Part shown: in pieces, positions 45,792 through 60,524 of the stretch | Numbering within the stretch: the stretch's first letter is position 1 | Layout: each line of letters opens with the position of its first letter | Source: Artocarpus heterophyllus | Taxonomy: Eukaryota; Streptophyta; Magnoliopsida; Rosales; Moraceae | Direction of reading: 5' to 3' | Assembly (NCBI GenBank): GCA_025403435.1 | Contig: CM046341.1 | Coordinates: 18,251,460-18,315,459 of the forward strand | Length of the DNA stretch: 64,000 nucleotides | Translations under genes and position numbers: made by a program | Notes under the pieces: generated by a model | Seen by the model: the letters and a program-made list of their open reading frames with translations, nothing else | Databases searched by the model: none | Told to the model about the DNA's origin: nothing

Positions 45792-46256
45792 TGTTAGAAT
45801 AAAATTGTGATGAAAACTGTGATCATCCAGGATCGTTCATATCAAATCATCAAGAATATTAGTAAGATGCGAAAGCTAACCTGAATCCATTGATAGAATG
45901 TGATTCTTGAGTTTTTTGGTTGAGGATCTTCCAAGTCTGGTACGTAGATTCTCCTTATCAGAATGCTCTGTAATCTCTCTGTAGATGGGTAACAGAAAAA
46001 TAATGTACGTACTGACTTGGGGACCACAACTCCTTTATATAATTGCTAAACCCTAGCAATTATCCTTAATCACCAATTTAGCCCATCATAAAATTAGTAA
46101 TTATATTTTTAGTCTCTACACATAGGAGGCCCACACTTAATGATGCATTAAAAGCCCAAAACCTAAATTAATCACTTTTAATTGGGCAACCTTATTGATA
46201 GCCTTTAATTCACATTTATTTAATATATTGGCCTATAATTGGATTTTGATCCAACA
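45792..46256 (-). repeat. Copia-3 3' LTR
   Basis: 465 bp, the left-hand copy. It includes a plus-strand CTTTATATAATTG stretch near 46032 that, inverted, gives the TATA-like CAATTATATAAAG of the LTR promoter. Confidence 0.94.
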
Positions 46257-46693
46257 ATCTCCCACTTGGGCTATATATGAAACTTTGTAAATGTGAATTA
46301 TACCTTATGAGCTCATGAATTTTGCTATCAAAACCTTATGCACCTTATCAATCTTGTCCATTAACCATATCAATATAGGACCAAAGAGACCTTCGTTACA
46401 TATGCCGTAACTAGACCCATCAATGATCACATATACCAATACAACTAATGACAAGATCAAGCATGGATGTGTAGCATGGAAATTTCATGCAATATGATCT
46501 TAACATGCCTATTTCCAACTGGTCCACCTTAATACCTTAGTGAGATCAAACCATACCAAAATCAGAGTGTGAATAAACTGAAAACCTGAAAACTTTATTT
46601 CTGCAGAAAATAACCTTAAAATATCCATAAACTAAAATAACTGAAAAATGTCTATATCATAAAAGCATTTAAAATTACAAACTCCCACTAAAA

Positions 46694-49600
46694 CTAAATA
46701 CCCTTAAATAATATGACACCCATACGAGCAGTGTGCTCATGAAACATTTTGGGTGGCAATCCCTTAGTAAGCGGATCCGCAATCATGGAGTTTGTGCGAT
46801 ATGCTCTATAGACAACTGTCCACTCTAAACTCTTTCTTTCACAATTAGGAACTTGATCTCTATATGCTTTGACTTCGTCGAGCTCCTGTTGTTGTTGGAA
46901 TACAAAACTGCTGACTTATTATCACAAAATATCTTGAGTGGTCTTTGAATACTGTCCCCTATATGCAGTCCCGTGACAAAATTTCGCAGCCATATTCCAT
47001 GATTGGACGCCTCATAACACGCTATGAACTCTGTCGCTATTGTAGAAGATGCTATAAGAGACTGTTTAGCACTCTTCCAAGAGACAGCACCTCCAGCCAT
47101 AAGGTAGACATAGCCCGATGTAGATTTCATACTATCTTGGCATCCAGCAAAATCGGAGTTAGTATACCCAATGATCTCAAGCTGTTATGACCTCTGATAC
47201 GTGAGCATGTAATCCTTTGTTCTCTGAAAATACCTCAAGACTCGTTTGGCTACTACCTAGTGATTCTTTCCAGGATTGCTTAAGTACCTGCCCAACATCC
47301 CTGTAACGTACGCAATATCCGGACGCGTACAAACCTGAGCATACATTAGACTCCCTACTATTGACGCATAAGGAATCTTTTGCATTTCCTTAACCTCAAA
47401 ATCATTCTTAGGGCACTGATTGAGACTAAACTTGTCTCCCTTAGCCACAGAGGTATCACCTGGTTTACGATCCTGCATGCCATATCTCTTAAGAATCTTT
47501 TCGATATAGCCCTTTTGTGATAATCCTAAAATACCTCGAGAGCGATCCCGGAGTAATTGTATACCCAACACAAAAGAGGCGTCACCAAGATCCTTCATCT
47601 CAAATTTCTTTGATAGAAATCTCTTGGTTTCGTGCAACAAGTCTATATCGTTGCTGGCAAGCAAAATGTCATCGACATATAAAACCAGAAAAATATACTT
47701 ACTCCCACTAAACTTGTGGTATATACAATCATCGACCAAATTCATCTCAAAACCGAACGAGATGATAACCTGATGAAATTTGTAATACCATTGACGAGAA
47801 GCTTGCTTGAGCACATAGATAGATTTCTTTAATTTGCAAACCGTCTTCTTTGCATCTTTGGACACAAAGTTTTTCGGTTGCACCATATAGATTGTTTCAT
47901 CAATGTCACCATTGAGGGACGCAGTCTTAACATCCATCTGATAAAGCTCAAGATCAAAATGTGCCACTAATGCCATTATAATCCTAAAAGAGTCTTTCAA
48001 AGAAACCGGAGAGAAAGTCTCTTTATAATCAATGCCTTCTTTCTGTGTAAAGCCTTTAGCGACAAGACGAGCCTTATACCTCTCCACATTGCCTTTCAAA
48101 TCCCTTTTGGTCTTAAATATCCATTTGCAACCAATGGGTTTCGCACCTTCAGGCAATGGGACAAGATCCCAAACGTCATTGTCTTTCAGAGACTTTATCT
48201 CTTCATTCATGGCATCAATCCACTCTTGAGATCTAGAACTTTTCATGGCTTGATGGAAGTTGATTGGATCATCTTCCACCATACCAATGTCACACTCATG
48301 TTCTTGGAGAAATACAATGTAATCATCTGGCACCGCACTTCTCCTTTCTCTAGTGGATCTCCTTAATGGCATAGGTTCTTGAGGTGGTTGAGTTTGTTCT
48401 TCTGGAATAATTTCTGGAATGGGAGGTTCTCCGACATTGTCTTGATTTGGGTCTGCTTCTTGAACGATGTCAGGAGTAGGAACCTGATCAATGTCAATAA
48501 CAGCTGTGAGAATATCAACATATTCTCCTTCAAAGACAAAGTCTCTAACCATATCTCCCCCTGCAAACTTGACATCCTCGAAGAACTTGGCATTTCCCGT
48601 ATCAAATATCGATTTGGTCGTGGGATCATAAAACTTGTACCCCCTGGATCTTTTAGAGTATCCAATAAAATAACAACTAACCGTCCTTGAGTCCAGTTTC
48701 TTTTCATTAGGTCTATAAGGCCTTGCCTCAGCTGGACATCCCCAAACATGCAAATGCTTTACACTAGGCTTCTTGCCTGTCCAAAGTTCGTAAAGGGTTT
48801 TGGTAGTTGCTTTAGTTGGAACCCTGTTAAGGATATACGCTGCAGTCTTAAGCGCTTCTCCCCAGAGTGATTCTGGTAAGGCAGAATGAGAAATCATACT
48901 CCTCACCATGTCCTTAAGCGTTCTATTTCGTCTTTCAGCAACACCATTCATAGTAGGTGAACCTGGCATAGTGTACTGTGGGATGATACTGCTTTCCTCT
49001 AGGAACTTAGCAAACGGTCCCGGACGTTGTTCACCTGAACCGTCATATCTACCATAGTATTCACCACCACAGTCAGATCTGACGCTTTTAATCCTTTTGC
49101 TGAGTTGATTTTCAACTTTAGCCTTATAATTTTTGAACACATCCAGCGACTGTGACTTTTCATGAATGAGATATATGTAGCCATATCTGGAAAAATAGTC
49201 TATGAACGTTATAAAATATTGTTGACCATTCCAAGAAGCCGTAGGGAATGGTCCACAAATGTCTGTATGTATAAGTTCTAAGACGTCCAAAGTCCTATTG
49301 GCTTCAAATCTCCTTTTATTGGTTTGTTTCCCCTTAATACAGTTAACACAAATATCAAAATCTGTAAAGTCTAAGGGGTCGAGAATTTCATCTGACACAA
49401 GTCTCTTTATTCTCCTTCTGGAGATATGACCCAATCTCTTGTGCCATAACGCAGCTGAATTCTCATTGGTTAATTTTCTCTTTATACTTTGTGTACTTAA
49501 TTGCAAGGATTCATTAAATGAAGCAATTGTATCAAGTAAATAAAGATTATTGTCACCTGATAAAGAACCGGAACCAACTAATTTTGAATCATGAAACAAA

Positions 49601-50785
49601 CTAAATTTTTCATTTCCAAATGAACAAGAATAACCAGATTTGTCCAAAGTTGAAATAGAAATCAAATTCCGTCTAAAAGACGGTACAATAAATGTTTCAT
49701 CAAGATCCAAATAAAATCCAGTCTTTAACAATAATCTAAATTTTCCTATTGCTTCAACTTCAACTTTCTTGCCATTGCCCACGTAGATGTATCTTTCACC
49801 ATCAGTTGGCTTTCGACATCTCAGGCATCCCTGCATAGACACACTGATGTGAGTGGTTGCACTAGAATCCATCCACCAAGTGTGTTTAGGTACCGAAGTT
49901 AAATTAACCTCAAAACAAACCAAATTAAGAAGCATACCTTTTCTAGCACGCCAAGCGTGATAATTGGTGCAATGCTTCTTCTTATGTCCTGCAGCTCCAC
50001 AGAAGAAACAACTTGTACCTTTCAGATCAACCGGTCTCTTTTGTTGCTTCTTTTGAGGTGCCGTAATTGCAGCTTCCTTATCCTTCTTCCTTTTCTTCTC
50101 TTTGTCCTTGGAAGTATTAGCCAAGTGAGCACTTTCTGTCTTTTCTTGCTTCAACGTTTCCTCTTCTTGCACACAATGTGAGATGAGCTCATTAAGAGAC
50201 CAAGTCTCCTTTTGGCAGTTGTAGCTCACCTTAAACTGACTGAAATGTGCAGGAAGAGATATAAGAACCAAATGCACAAGCAAGTCCTCAGAAAAGGTCA
50301 AGCTTAAGTGCTCTTAATTTTGAAGCAAGATGAGACATCTCCATGATGTACTCCCTAATATTCCCCTTACTTTTGTATCTCATTGAGATGAGGTTTGCCA
50401 AAAGTGTACTTGTTTCAGCCTTTTCATTTTTGACAAATCTCTTCTTAATGTCCTTGAGGAACTCTTTAGCTGTCTTTATCGTTTCCGATATAGTGCCCCT
50501 AAATGCTTCTGGAATGGCCTTCTTCATGATCATCATACACATGCGATTTGACTTCTCCTACCTTTCCATGTCCTTCTTTTGATCAGAGGAACTTTTATCT
50601 GTAAGAGGTGCGGGAGAAGGAATCCTTAACGCAAGGTCGAGATCCATGACTCCGAGAACTATTAGGAGGTTCTCTTGCCATGATTTGAAGTTGCTACCAT
50701 TCAGCATAGGAATTGAATTAATGTTGGCAGTAATGTTAGAGGCAGAACTAGTAGCTGAAACAGAGAACAAAATAAACAAAACCAA
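46694..50785 (-). pseudogene. Copia-3 gag-pol polyprotein, nearly complete
   Basis: Gag (from about 50785, INSIPMLNGSNFKSWQENL) has a TAG after KKDMER near 50556 and a frameshift near 50290. Then 1014 codons are open to 47257. The knuckle is [14 protein letters not shown]. The protease site reads MDSSATTH, with DSGA changed to DSSA. Integrase has its H-H-C-C finger ([10 protein letters not shown] to CVNCIKG) and the D, D, E context ([26 protein letters not shown]). RT has YVDDILLAS; the usual YGLKQAS is YVLKQAS. Near 47255-47160 there are several stops. RNase H (GYTNSDFAG, TEFIACYEAS, DNKSA) continues from 47130 and, after one more shift at 46825, ends at 46694 (MIADPLTKGLPPKMFHEH). It is the best preserved pol here but not functional as it stands. 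Confidence 0.94.
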
Positions 50786-51363
50786 AACAAGCTCACATAT
50801 GAATCCATAATAACAATAATAAATACAAATAAAGGTAACCCCATCTCAAGATATCGGGCACTCCATTAATATTTAGTCTTTGGACAGAAATATTAACTTG
50901 TAAGTGACATCTTGGTGTAGTAATCAAACACTGACAATAAGAACATGTCAAACAATAAATCTTCCTTTGGGCTGATTTATTGCTTACATGTAAAACCGAA
51001 TAATCATCACGTGTTTATCACCACAGGTGTACATACAATTCTGTCAAATATTGTCTTCCTTTGGGCCAGTCAATATTCACATAAGTTACATAAACACAAC
51101 CTTGTATATTTCAAAACAAATTAATTTCCACAAGAGAGGCCACTTTGATGACATGTTGCTTCAATTAATTCATCTCAAAATATATATAAAATACCAATAT
51201 TTGAATTTAAAATTGCACCAAAAATGACCAAAATAAAAATAAAAATAAAATTTTTTTGGTCAAGATCAACATTGACAGGGTCGGGGTTGGACCGGATCGG
51301 AAGAACCCTACCCGGATCCTAACCCAGCCTCCCTTTATTTCTTTTCTTTTTTTTTTTGGGTCA

Positions 51364-51648
51364 CCCAGGGGTTGAACCCCTGGGGACTTACCGGTCACGG
51401 GCCCAGCCCGTGTATGAATGTCTAATCACGGGCCCGGCCCGTGTATCCCTTTTTATTTTTTTTTATTTTTTTGCGATAACCCAAGGGTTTGAATCCCTGG
51501 GTTGGGGCTGATTGGGCCTGTGTAAAGAGCCTCAGGTCTGGGCCGAAGCCCAGACCTGCCCCAAGTAACCCTAGGGGTCTTTCGACCCCAGGGGAGATAA
51601 ACGAGCGGCCTAACGGCCGCCGCCCGTGTGCTGCGGCCAGTTGGCCGC
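51364..51648 (-). other. Copia-3 leader: cluster of eight GC-rich hairpins
   Basis: Inverted repeats: 51364-51384 (CCCAGGGG/CCCCTGGG); 51396-51412 and 51427-51443 (CACGGGC/GCCCGTG, twice); 51478-51503 (AACCC...AGGG/CCCT...GGGTT); 51533-51558 (CAGGTCTGGGC/GCCCAGACCTG, a perfect 11 bp); 51569-51593 (GGGGTC/GACCCC extended by CCCT/AGGG); 51605-51620 and 51633-51648 (GCGGCC/GGCCGC, twice). On the sense (minus) strand the fifth loop is UUCG closed by C-G and the sixth is GAAA closed by C-G, the two classic stable tetraloop types. The cluster is between the primer site and gag. Confidence 0.85.
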
Positions 51649-52130
51649 CGCTGCTCTTCTCCGGCGTGACCTGATGGTCGCGCCTAGACACGGCCGACGC
51701 CGGCTGTGGGAGGTCTTGCCGCCGGCGAAATAACCTTTTTTTTTTTGTTTCTTCCTTTTTGACAGTTAGATGTCGTATCACATACAAGAAAATAAAAAAC
51801 GAATATATAAACCAAACGAATTAACAGTGAATGCTGCAATAAAAAACAAAACTGATTCATATATATAACTCTTTTTTTTTTTTTCACTTTTCGGCAACAT
51901 GCCGTATATTGCAACCAGAGGATTCTTTCAACCTTTAACCGAATTCTCCAAACACATATATATGTCTATACATGAATACAATAACGTATTCTTTGAATAA
52001 TTTAACCAAAATTTTAAAAAATAATTGTTCTCAAATTCAACAATTTTATAGAACCATAGATTGTTAAATTTGAGAATTTATAATGAGAATCACATATAGA
52101 AAATTATTGATTCTCAATGATTCAACATGA

Positions 52131-52147
52131 AGAGGCTCTAGATACCA
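52131..52147 (-). other. Copia-3 primer binding site
   Basis: On the minus strand AGTGGTATCTAGAGCC follows the LTR end, a tRNA-iMet type site with one extra base relative to TGGTATCAGAGCC. Confidence 0.8.
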
Positions 52148-52149
52148 CT

Positions 52150-52614
52150 TGTTAGAATAAAATTGTGATGAAAACCATCATCACCTAGGATCGTTCATGT
52201 CAAATCATCAAGAATATTAATAAGATGCGGAAGCTAACCTGAATCCATTGATAGAATGTGATTCTTGAGTCTTTTGGTTGAGGATATTCCAAGTCTGGTA
52301 CGTAAATCCTCCTTATCAGAATGCTCTGTAATCTCTCTGTAGATGGGTAATAGAAAAATAATGTACGTACTGACTTGGGGACCACAACCCCTTTATATAA
52401 TTGCTAAACCTTAGCAATTATCCTTAATCACCAATTTAGCCCATCATAAAATTAGTAATGATATTTTTAGTCTCTACACATAGGAGGCCCACACTTAATG
52501 ATGCATTAAAAGCCCAAAACCCAAATTGATCACTTTTAATTGGACAACCTTATTGATAGCATTTAATTCACATTTATTTAATATATTGGCCCATAATTGG
52601 ATTTTGATCCAACA
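52150..52614 (-). repeat. Copia-3 5' LTR
   Basis: 465 bp, the right-hand copy; drives transcription leftwards. Same TATA-like stretch as the left copy, near 52390. Confidence 0.94.
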
Positions 52615-52741
52615 TGATATAGATCTGATACCCTACGTAATCAACTCTGTTAAGTTTATTAATGCGATTCTGGTTTTATAAATCGGATGGCAAAATAAAA
52701 TATGATACATAGTTCAGTGTATTTATAAAAATAATCCGGAT

Positions 52742-52985
52742 TATTATTATTTTTTTGTTCTAACAATATGATTATTGTAATTGTTATTATTATTCTACTT
52801 GTTATTATTGTCATTCTTCTTATTATTATTGTTGTTGTTGTTATTGTTAATGTTATTGTTATTGTTATTGTTATTGTTATTGCTGTTGTTCTTGTAATTG
52901 TCATTGTTATTGTTTTATGCTTGTTATTGTTGTTATTGTTATTATCGTTATATTATTGTTTATTATTATTATTATTGCCTGAGGG
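52742..52985. repeat. TTA/TTG trinucleotide-rich low-complexity tract
   Basis: About 240 bases of interrupted ATT, GTT and TTATTG repeats next to the end of the inverted-repeat element in intron 9. Frames through it read as runs of I and V or T and I and are artefacts. Confidence 0.9.
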
Positions 52986-53117
52986 AATATAATTAAAGGT
53001 TATTTATGATCAAGGTTTTTTTTTTTTTCCGTATGGTTATATCATGCTGTTCAAGTTACAAATCCTAAACTGTTTTGACTTTGATGCATGAAAACTGTTC
53101 AAGCAAAAGAGGCATAC

Positions 53118-56145
<3,028 letters not shown>

Positions 56146-56205
56146 CTCTACTCTTAACTCCACTTTATCAGTTCGCTTGGGAAACTCCACCATAACCATT
56201 CCCAT

Positions 56206-56854
56206 TTATTTGGCAAGTTTTACGCTTGGCAAGCCAATCTTACTCTACCATACAGCAAAAATGTTCTAATTTTTATCTGTTTGATTAATTTTTTTACGGT
56301 TTAATATGTGTTGACTAAAAGCAATTTTGTTATCACGTATTATAAATTTTTAATAAAAATAATCTCAAATTAAACCGTTGAAATCTTGATCAAATGGCTA
56401 AAATACTCTTCCTTCTAGGGAAACAAAATTGCAATCATCTAAGAATTTCCTATTAGTTTACTTGTCCACAACGGCGCATTAGGATGGCATGACACTCTTG
56501 TATTTTACGTCAGTCAGAGACCTTTTTTCTTTTTTTGACCAAAAACTTTTACGCTTCATAAAGGCTGTCGTCGATGCTGACGATCTTGGCTCCATTATTA
56601 CCGTTTGTTGGCTTTCTGGTCGTGGAGGATATTGAATTTTTTCAATTTGTGGGCCCAGTACAAGATTCTAATGGTGCTGAGACCATCCCTTTTCAACATG
56701 TCTCAGTTCTGCTTCAGAGGATTTTCTCCCCATGCGGTTTCAGCTCTGCTAGGTATGCCGTTGAAAGTGCGCTTTGGGTTTTTTCTGTTCTTTTTTTTTT
56801 TTTTTTTGGGCTTTTAAGTTGTGTTTTGTTTTTTTTTTTTTGTTTTTTGTTTTA
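56206..56854. other. Upstream region of the minus-strand beta-glucosidase
   Basis: Probable promoter region of the GH1 gene. No clear TATA box at the expected place. T-runs at 56791-56807 and 56829-56841. No other gene recognised. Confidence 0.4.
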
Positions 56855-58787
56855 GAGAAATAGCAGAAATAACATATTTTAATAAACCGGTAATAAATAA
56901 CGTCATGTATTTTAAAAATGTATAAATAATAACATATAAGGTATTAATTAGTTTATTAAAACACAAAAAAGACCAAACTACCCTCAAAAGCAAAAAAAAA
57001 AAAAACAGATCTGATTTCAAAACATTATTTCTTTCTCTCGCCTTTACTCTCTTTTTTCTCTCTCTCTTCCTTTCTCTGGTTTCTCCGAGAGACCCACCAC
57101 TCTCCGACGTAGATCTGGAGCAAAGACGTCGTCCATTAGGATATCACCAGAAGATCATTGTCAATGACGATGGCTCCAAAACTGATGACGACCGAGATTA
57201 GCGAGCATTGCTGCGACATAATCAGCACCAAAATATTGCACGCAGCTACGTTGCTCAAGGCCCGTTGGAGTTCGAGTAACATCACGAGACCTTCTTCTCC
57301 AGCGACTGAGGTTGGAGATCTAGTGAGGGCATAGCGAAGAGATTGGTAGAGTTTGACGGAGATTGGCATATCAACTGAGAGTCAACGGAGGTTCAATGCT
57401 GTTAGAGTCCTGCGCTTGCCATCGCCTTCCAAGCATCGCGGTTGTTGTCAGAGTTCGAGCCCATGCTCGCCATCACTGTCCAAGTCCAAGCTCGCACCAT
57501 TGTTGCCATTCGATAGCTCCAGCCAAAGTCCGAGAGGTCCGATTTAAGTTAATAGTTTTTAATGTTGTAGTTTTTTTAAAGAAAAAAATTAAGGTTGCAA
57601 CTTCTGTACTTGAGATTTGAGGAAAAAATTGAATTTTTTATTTAGTTTTTGTGAGTTTTGTAGATCTTTTTGGTTTTTTATGATCAGTATTTTTTGTGAT
57701 GTTTATATATGTTTGGTGGTAGCAGCAACGACTGATGATTTCGTTGATTTAGGTATTTGCATGTTAATACAATATTACTAGAGCAATACTATATTTTCTG
57801 ACCATCAGCGATTTGGCGAAGTCGCTATTGAATTTTTATATTTATACAAAAATACAATATTACCAAAGTAATATTGTATTTTTCAGCCGCCAATAGTCTA
57901 GTCGGCAGTAAAATTTTGTATTTACATTGTAATACAGTATTACAAGTTTAATATTGTATTTTTTAACAGTTAGTGGCCTAGCAAAGTCGTCGATGAAATT
58001 TTGTATTTATACTATAATACAATATTACCAAGAAAATACTATATTTTTTGACCGCTGGAAGTTAGCGTAGTCACTAGTGAATTGTTGTATTTACACAATA
58101 AATACAATATTCCCGATAACTATTGTATTTCTCGACCGCTTATAGTTTGACAAAGTCGTTGGTGAATTTTTGTATTAACATGGTAAATATTGTATTTCTT
58201 AGCAACCGGCGGTCTAGCAAAGTCACCAATGAATTTTGGATTTATATAGTAAATATGATATTTTTTGGCCGCTAGCAATCCAACGAAGTTAATAGTGAAT
58301 TTTTGTATTTGAATAGTAAATATTGTATTTTCTGATAAATATTGCATCTCTTGGTCACTAGTGGTCTAACGAAGTTGCCAGTGAATTTTTGTATTACACA
58401 GTAAATATAGTATTTCTTGATAAATATTGTATTTTCCAGCGGTTAGTAGTCTAACAAGTCACCAGTGAAGGTTTGTATTTGTACGATAAATACAGTATTT
58501 CTCAGTAAATATTGTATTCTTTGGTCGCTGTCAATCCGATGAAGTCGCTAGTGAATTTTTGTATTTATATAGTAAATACAATATTTCTCAGTAAATATTG
58601 TATTTCTCGATCATCAACGATGTCGACGAGGGAAAAGGGTGGATATAGAGGGTAAAGATATGCGGGTATTTTAGGGTTTTTTTCTTTATATCTCATCAGA
58701 TATTATTCAATTTCTCATAATATATTTTGAAACTATGTGAGATTATGTACTATGTTTTAACCTAAATAAGTTATTTTGCTCTTTCTC
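56855..58787. mobile_element. Mutator-like (MULE) non-autonomous element with tandem array
   Basis: The left end GAGAAATAGCAGAAATAAC and the inverted right end GAGAAAGAGCAAAATAAC (58787 leftwards) form an imperfect terminal repeat of about 25 bases or more, of the type seen in plant MULEs. The poor 9-bp flank match (7 of 9 by eye) weakens the case. The inside has a CT-rich and GC-rich piece (57035-57545) with short frames but no recognised protein, then a ten-unit tandem array. No transposase. Confidence 0.55.
57800..58625. repeat. Tandem array of ~66-87 bp units
   Basis: About ten diverged units, starting near 57800, 57881, 57963, 58050, 58131, 58201, 58267, 58351, 58435 and 58520. Each has a GC-richer part (GACCGCTAGTGGTCTAACG then AAGTCGCCAGTGAATTTTTG) and an AT part with mirrored TAAATACAATATT and AATATTGTATTT arms. 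The units differ by substitutions and small length changes, so the array is old. Confidence 0.85.
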
Positions 58788-60344
58788 CATTTTTTATATG
58801 GAAATGGTAACAAATGCTATTTTTCAAAATTTATTGAAGTAAATAGAAAGTTTTAAAAATATTTATAATAAACAACAGTAAATAAAAAATTTACTCTATA
58901 AAAGTATTGTTTACTTATCTATTTACTATGAGTAAAAAATTTTTGCTGATAAATTTTCTTTTAACTCCTATTTACAACAAATGTTTTCAAAATCTAATAT
59001 TTACTTCAAAAGTTATTAACATATGACATTTCTCTCGTTTTCCCTCACTATTAATATTGTTATTAGGTCCCTATATTTAATTTTGTCTTGTAAATAGGTG
59101 CAACTTTAATAAAGAGACCATTCATCTAACACTTTTTGAGTTCAAAGACTATTTATGATACGAAATTGACTACAAAGACCAACTCGAGAGAGATAAAAGA
59201 CTTTAGGAACTATCCATGAATTTATTCCTTATTATTATTAGGATAATATGCTCTATATCATTTTACTCTTGATTTTGTAGACACAAGGGATGTAATGTTT
59301 TGTAAAAACAAGGGATATTGGATATTTTCTATTATATAACTTATTTCACTTTCTTTTTTATTTTTTTAAAATCATTCAAAGCACTCCCTCATCCCCATGA
59401 AAAACAGGTCAAAAACCCCCTCTATTTACTATCAGCGACATGGATCATGTCATAGTGAGATGCAGATTGCCCCTACATGCAATTTCAAGTTTCAAGTTTC
59501 AAGTTTCAATTTCAAAATATGGCCAAATTTGAAGTTTCCCTATTGCCATCACCCCTACCATGTGGAGGACATTGTTGGATCTCCACTCTCTTGTACATGC
59601 AATTGTCAAGTCCTCGTCAAGCTGCAGAGGCAAGATTCGAAGATTGATGATGAGACTTTTTTTCTCTTAGTCGTGGATTTTGTCCTTTTTCTTTTTCTTT
59701 TTTTTTTTTTTGTAATTTTTGTGGGTAAATTGTGATTTTGTGAATGCTTTGAATTTTATGTAACTTTTGGTGAATTTGGGGTGGTAAGGCCATTATCCAT
59801 CATCGAAAATGATGGTTTCAAGTGAATTTTTCCAATTATTTGGCAAAGGTAATGGCGGTTTCCCACAGATTGAGGTAGTACGAGCCAACAACTTGGCGCA
59901 TATTAGCATCTATAACTGTGATGGATACAAGTGAATAGTATTTAGTAACCTTAGCAGATATACCACATTGATTGATAACCACGAAAGATGCTAATTGGTA
60001 TCTCAAGGATATATTTGGTATTCCAAATATAGTGTATGCTAAAAAAGAAAGTAGTAGTAGTAGTAGTGGTGGTAATAATAATAATAATAAGAAATAAAGA
60101 AATAAATACATGTAACCATGAAATATAAGACCCTTTTGACATTGCTTTTAGATGCTATTTTTAGCTTCTATAACCACCTATAGCAGTTTAGGGTGTTTGA
60201 TAAAACTTGTTTTTATAAAGTTGCTTTCTGAAATTACTACCCGATAGGAAAAGTTGAGAAGTTGGTCAATGGTTGCTTTTTTCCAACAACTTATGCCGTT
60301 ATAACATTATAAGAAAAAAACCATTTAGGGATGACAATTGTTGT
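58788..60344. other. Intergenic stretch, no gene recognised
   Basis: AT-rich. Contains a short AAGTTTC repeat (59488-59510), a T-run near 59700, AGT and AAT trinucleotide repeats (60050-60093), and open frames of 91-112 residues without recognisable content. ACATTATAAGAAAAAAACC near 60303, followed by GGGATGACAATTGTTGT, resembles a mutated second CACTA end. Confidence 0.5.
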
Positions 60345-60524
60345 CACTACAACAAAAATCATCATAGCTAATACCCAACAGCGATGACATTGTCGTCGCA
60401 ACATGTCATCACTAATAAATAGAGGCCAAAGGCATTTAGCGACGACATTTTATCATCACTAATTAAGAACTAAATTTGAAATTTTTCAAAATTATTCTAA
60501 ATTCAGTGATAATTTTGTTGTCGC

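Larger units (their letters stand above)
45792..52614 (-). mobile_element. Copia-3: full-length Ty1-copia retrotransposon
   Basis: LTRs of 465 bp each (45792-46256 and 52150-52614) begin TGTTAGAATAA and end GATCCAACA on the plus strand. The perfect target duplication TGATA lies at 45787-45791 and 52615-52619. The element is transcribed leftwards. The primer site is next to the right-hand LTR, the leader with strong hairpins is 50790-52130, and gag-pol is 50785-46694. A purine tract (CCAAGTGGGAGAT on the minus strand, 46257-46269) precedes the left LTR. By hand I count about 20 differences between the LTRs, roughly 4-5 per cent, so this is among the younger insertions here. Pol motifs fit the Tork-like group. 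Confidence 0.95.
44868..52745. mobile_element. Inverted-repeat element carrying a PPR fragment, split by copia-3 (Pack-type candidate)
   Basis: The left end (ATTATTTTCATAAATACCCT... from about 44868) and the reverse complement of the right end (ATTATTTTTATAAATACACT... from about 52745) align over roughly 60-70 bases, including ATGTAT and ATTTTG blocks. Without copia-3 the element would be about 1.05 kb and holds a GC-rich piece (45130-45270) and a PPR gene fragment (45280-45580). The same terminal motif also occurs at 31300-31430. Target duplications are not clear in the low-complexity flanks, so the superfamily (Mutator-like?) is inference. Confidence 0.45.

Noticed and set aside
51422..51787. 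121-residue minus-strand open frame in the copia-3 leader
   Set aside because: It passes through the hairpin cluster; composition follows the GC inverted repeats and it matches no retroelement protein.
52659..52992. Open frames on both strands reading as runs of T/I or I/V
   Set aside because: They are translations of the TTA/TTG trinucleotide tract; no protein-like composition.
56574..56855. 93-residue hydrophobic frame upstream of the beta-glucosidase
   Set aside because: The hydrophobicity comes from poly-T runs; no membrane-protein family or promoter evidence.
57800..58625. CRISPR-like or satellite interpretation of the tandem array
   Set aside because: Units are diverged, adjoining and variable in length with no unique spacers, and this is a plant nuclear sequence.
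59397..59735. 112-residue plus-strand frame
   Set aside because: Includes an AAGTTTC repeat and a poly-T derived tail; no recognisable motif or splice context.
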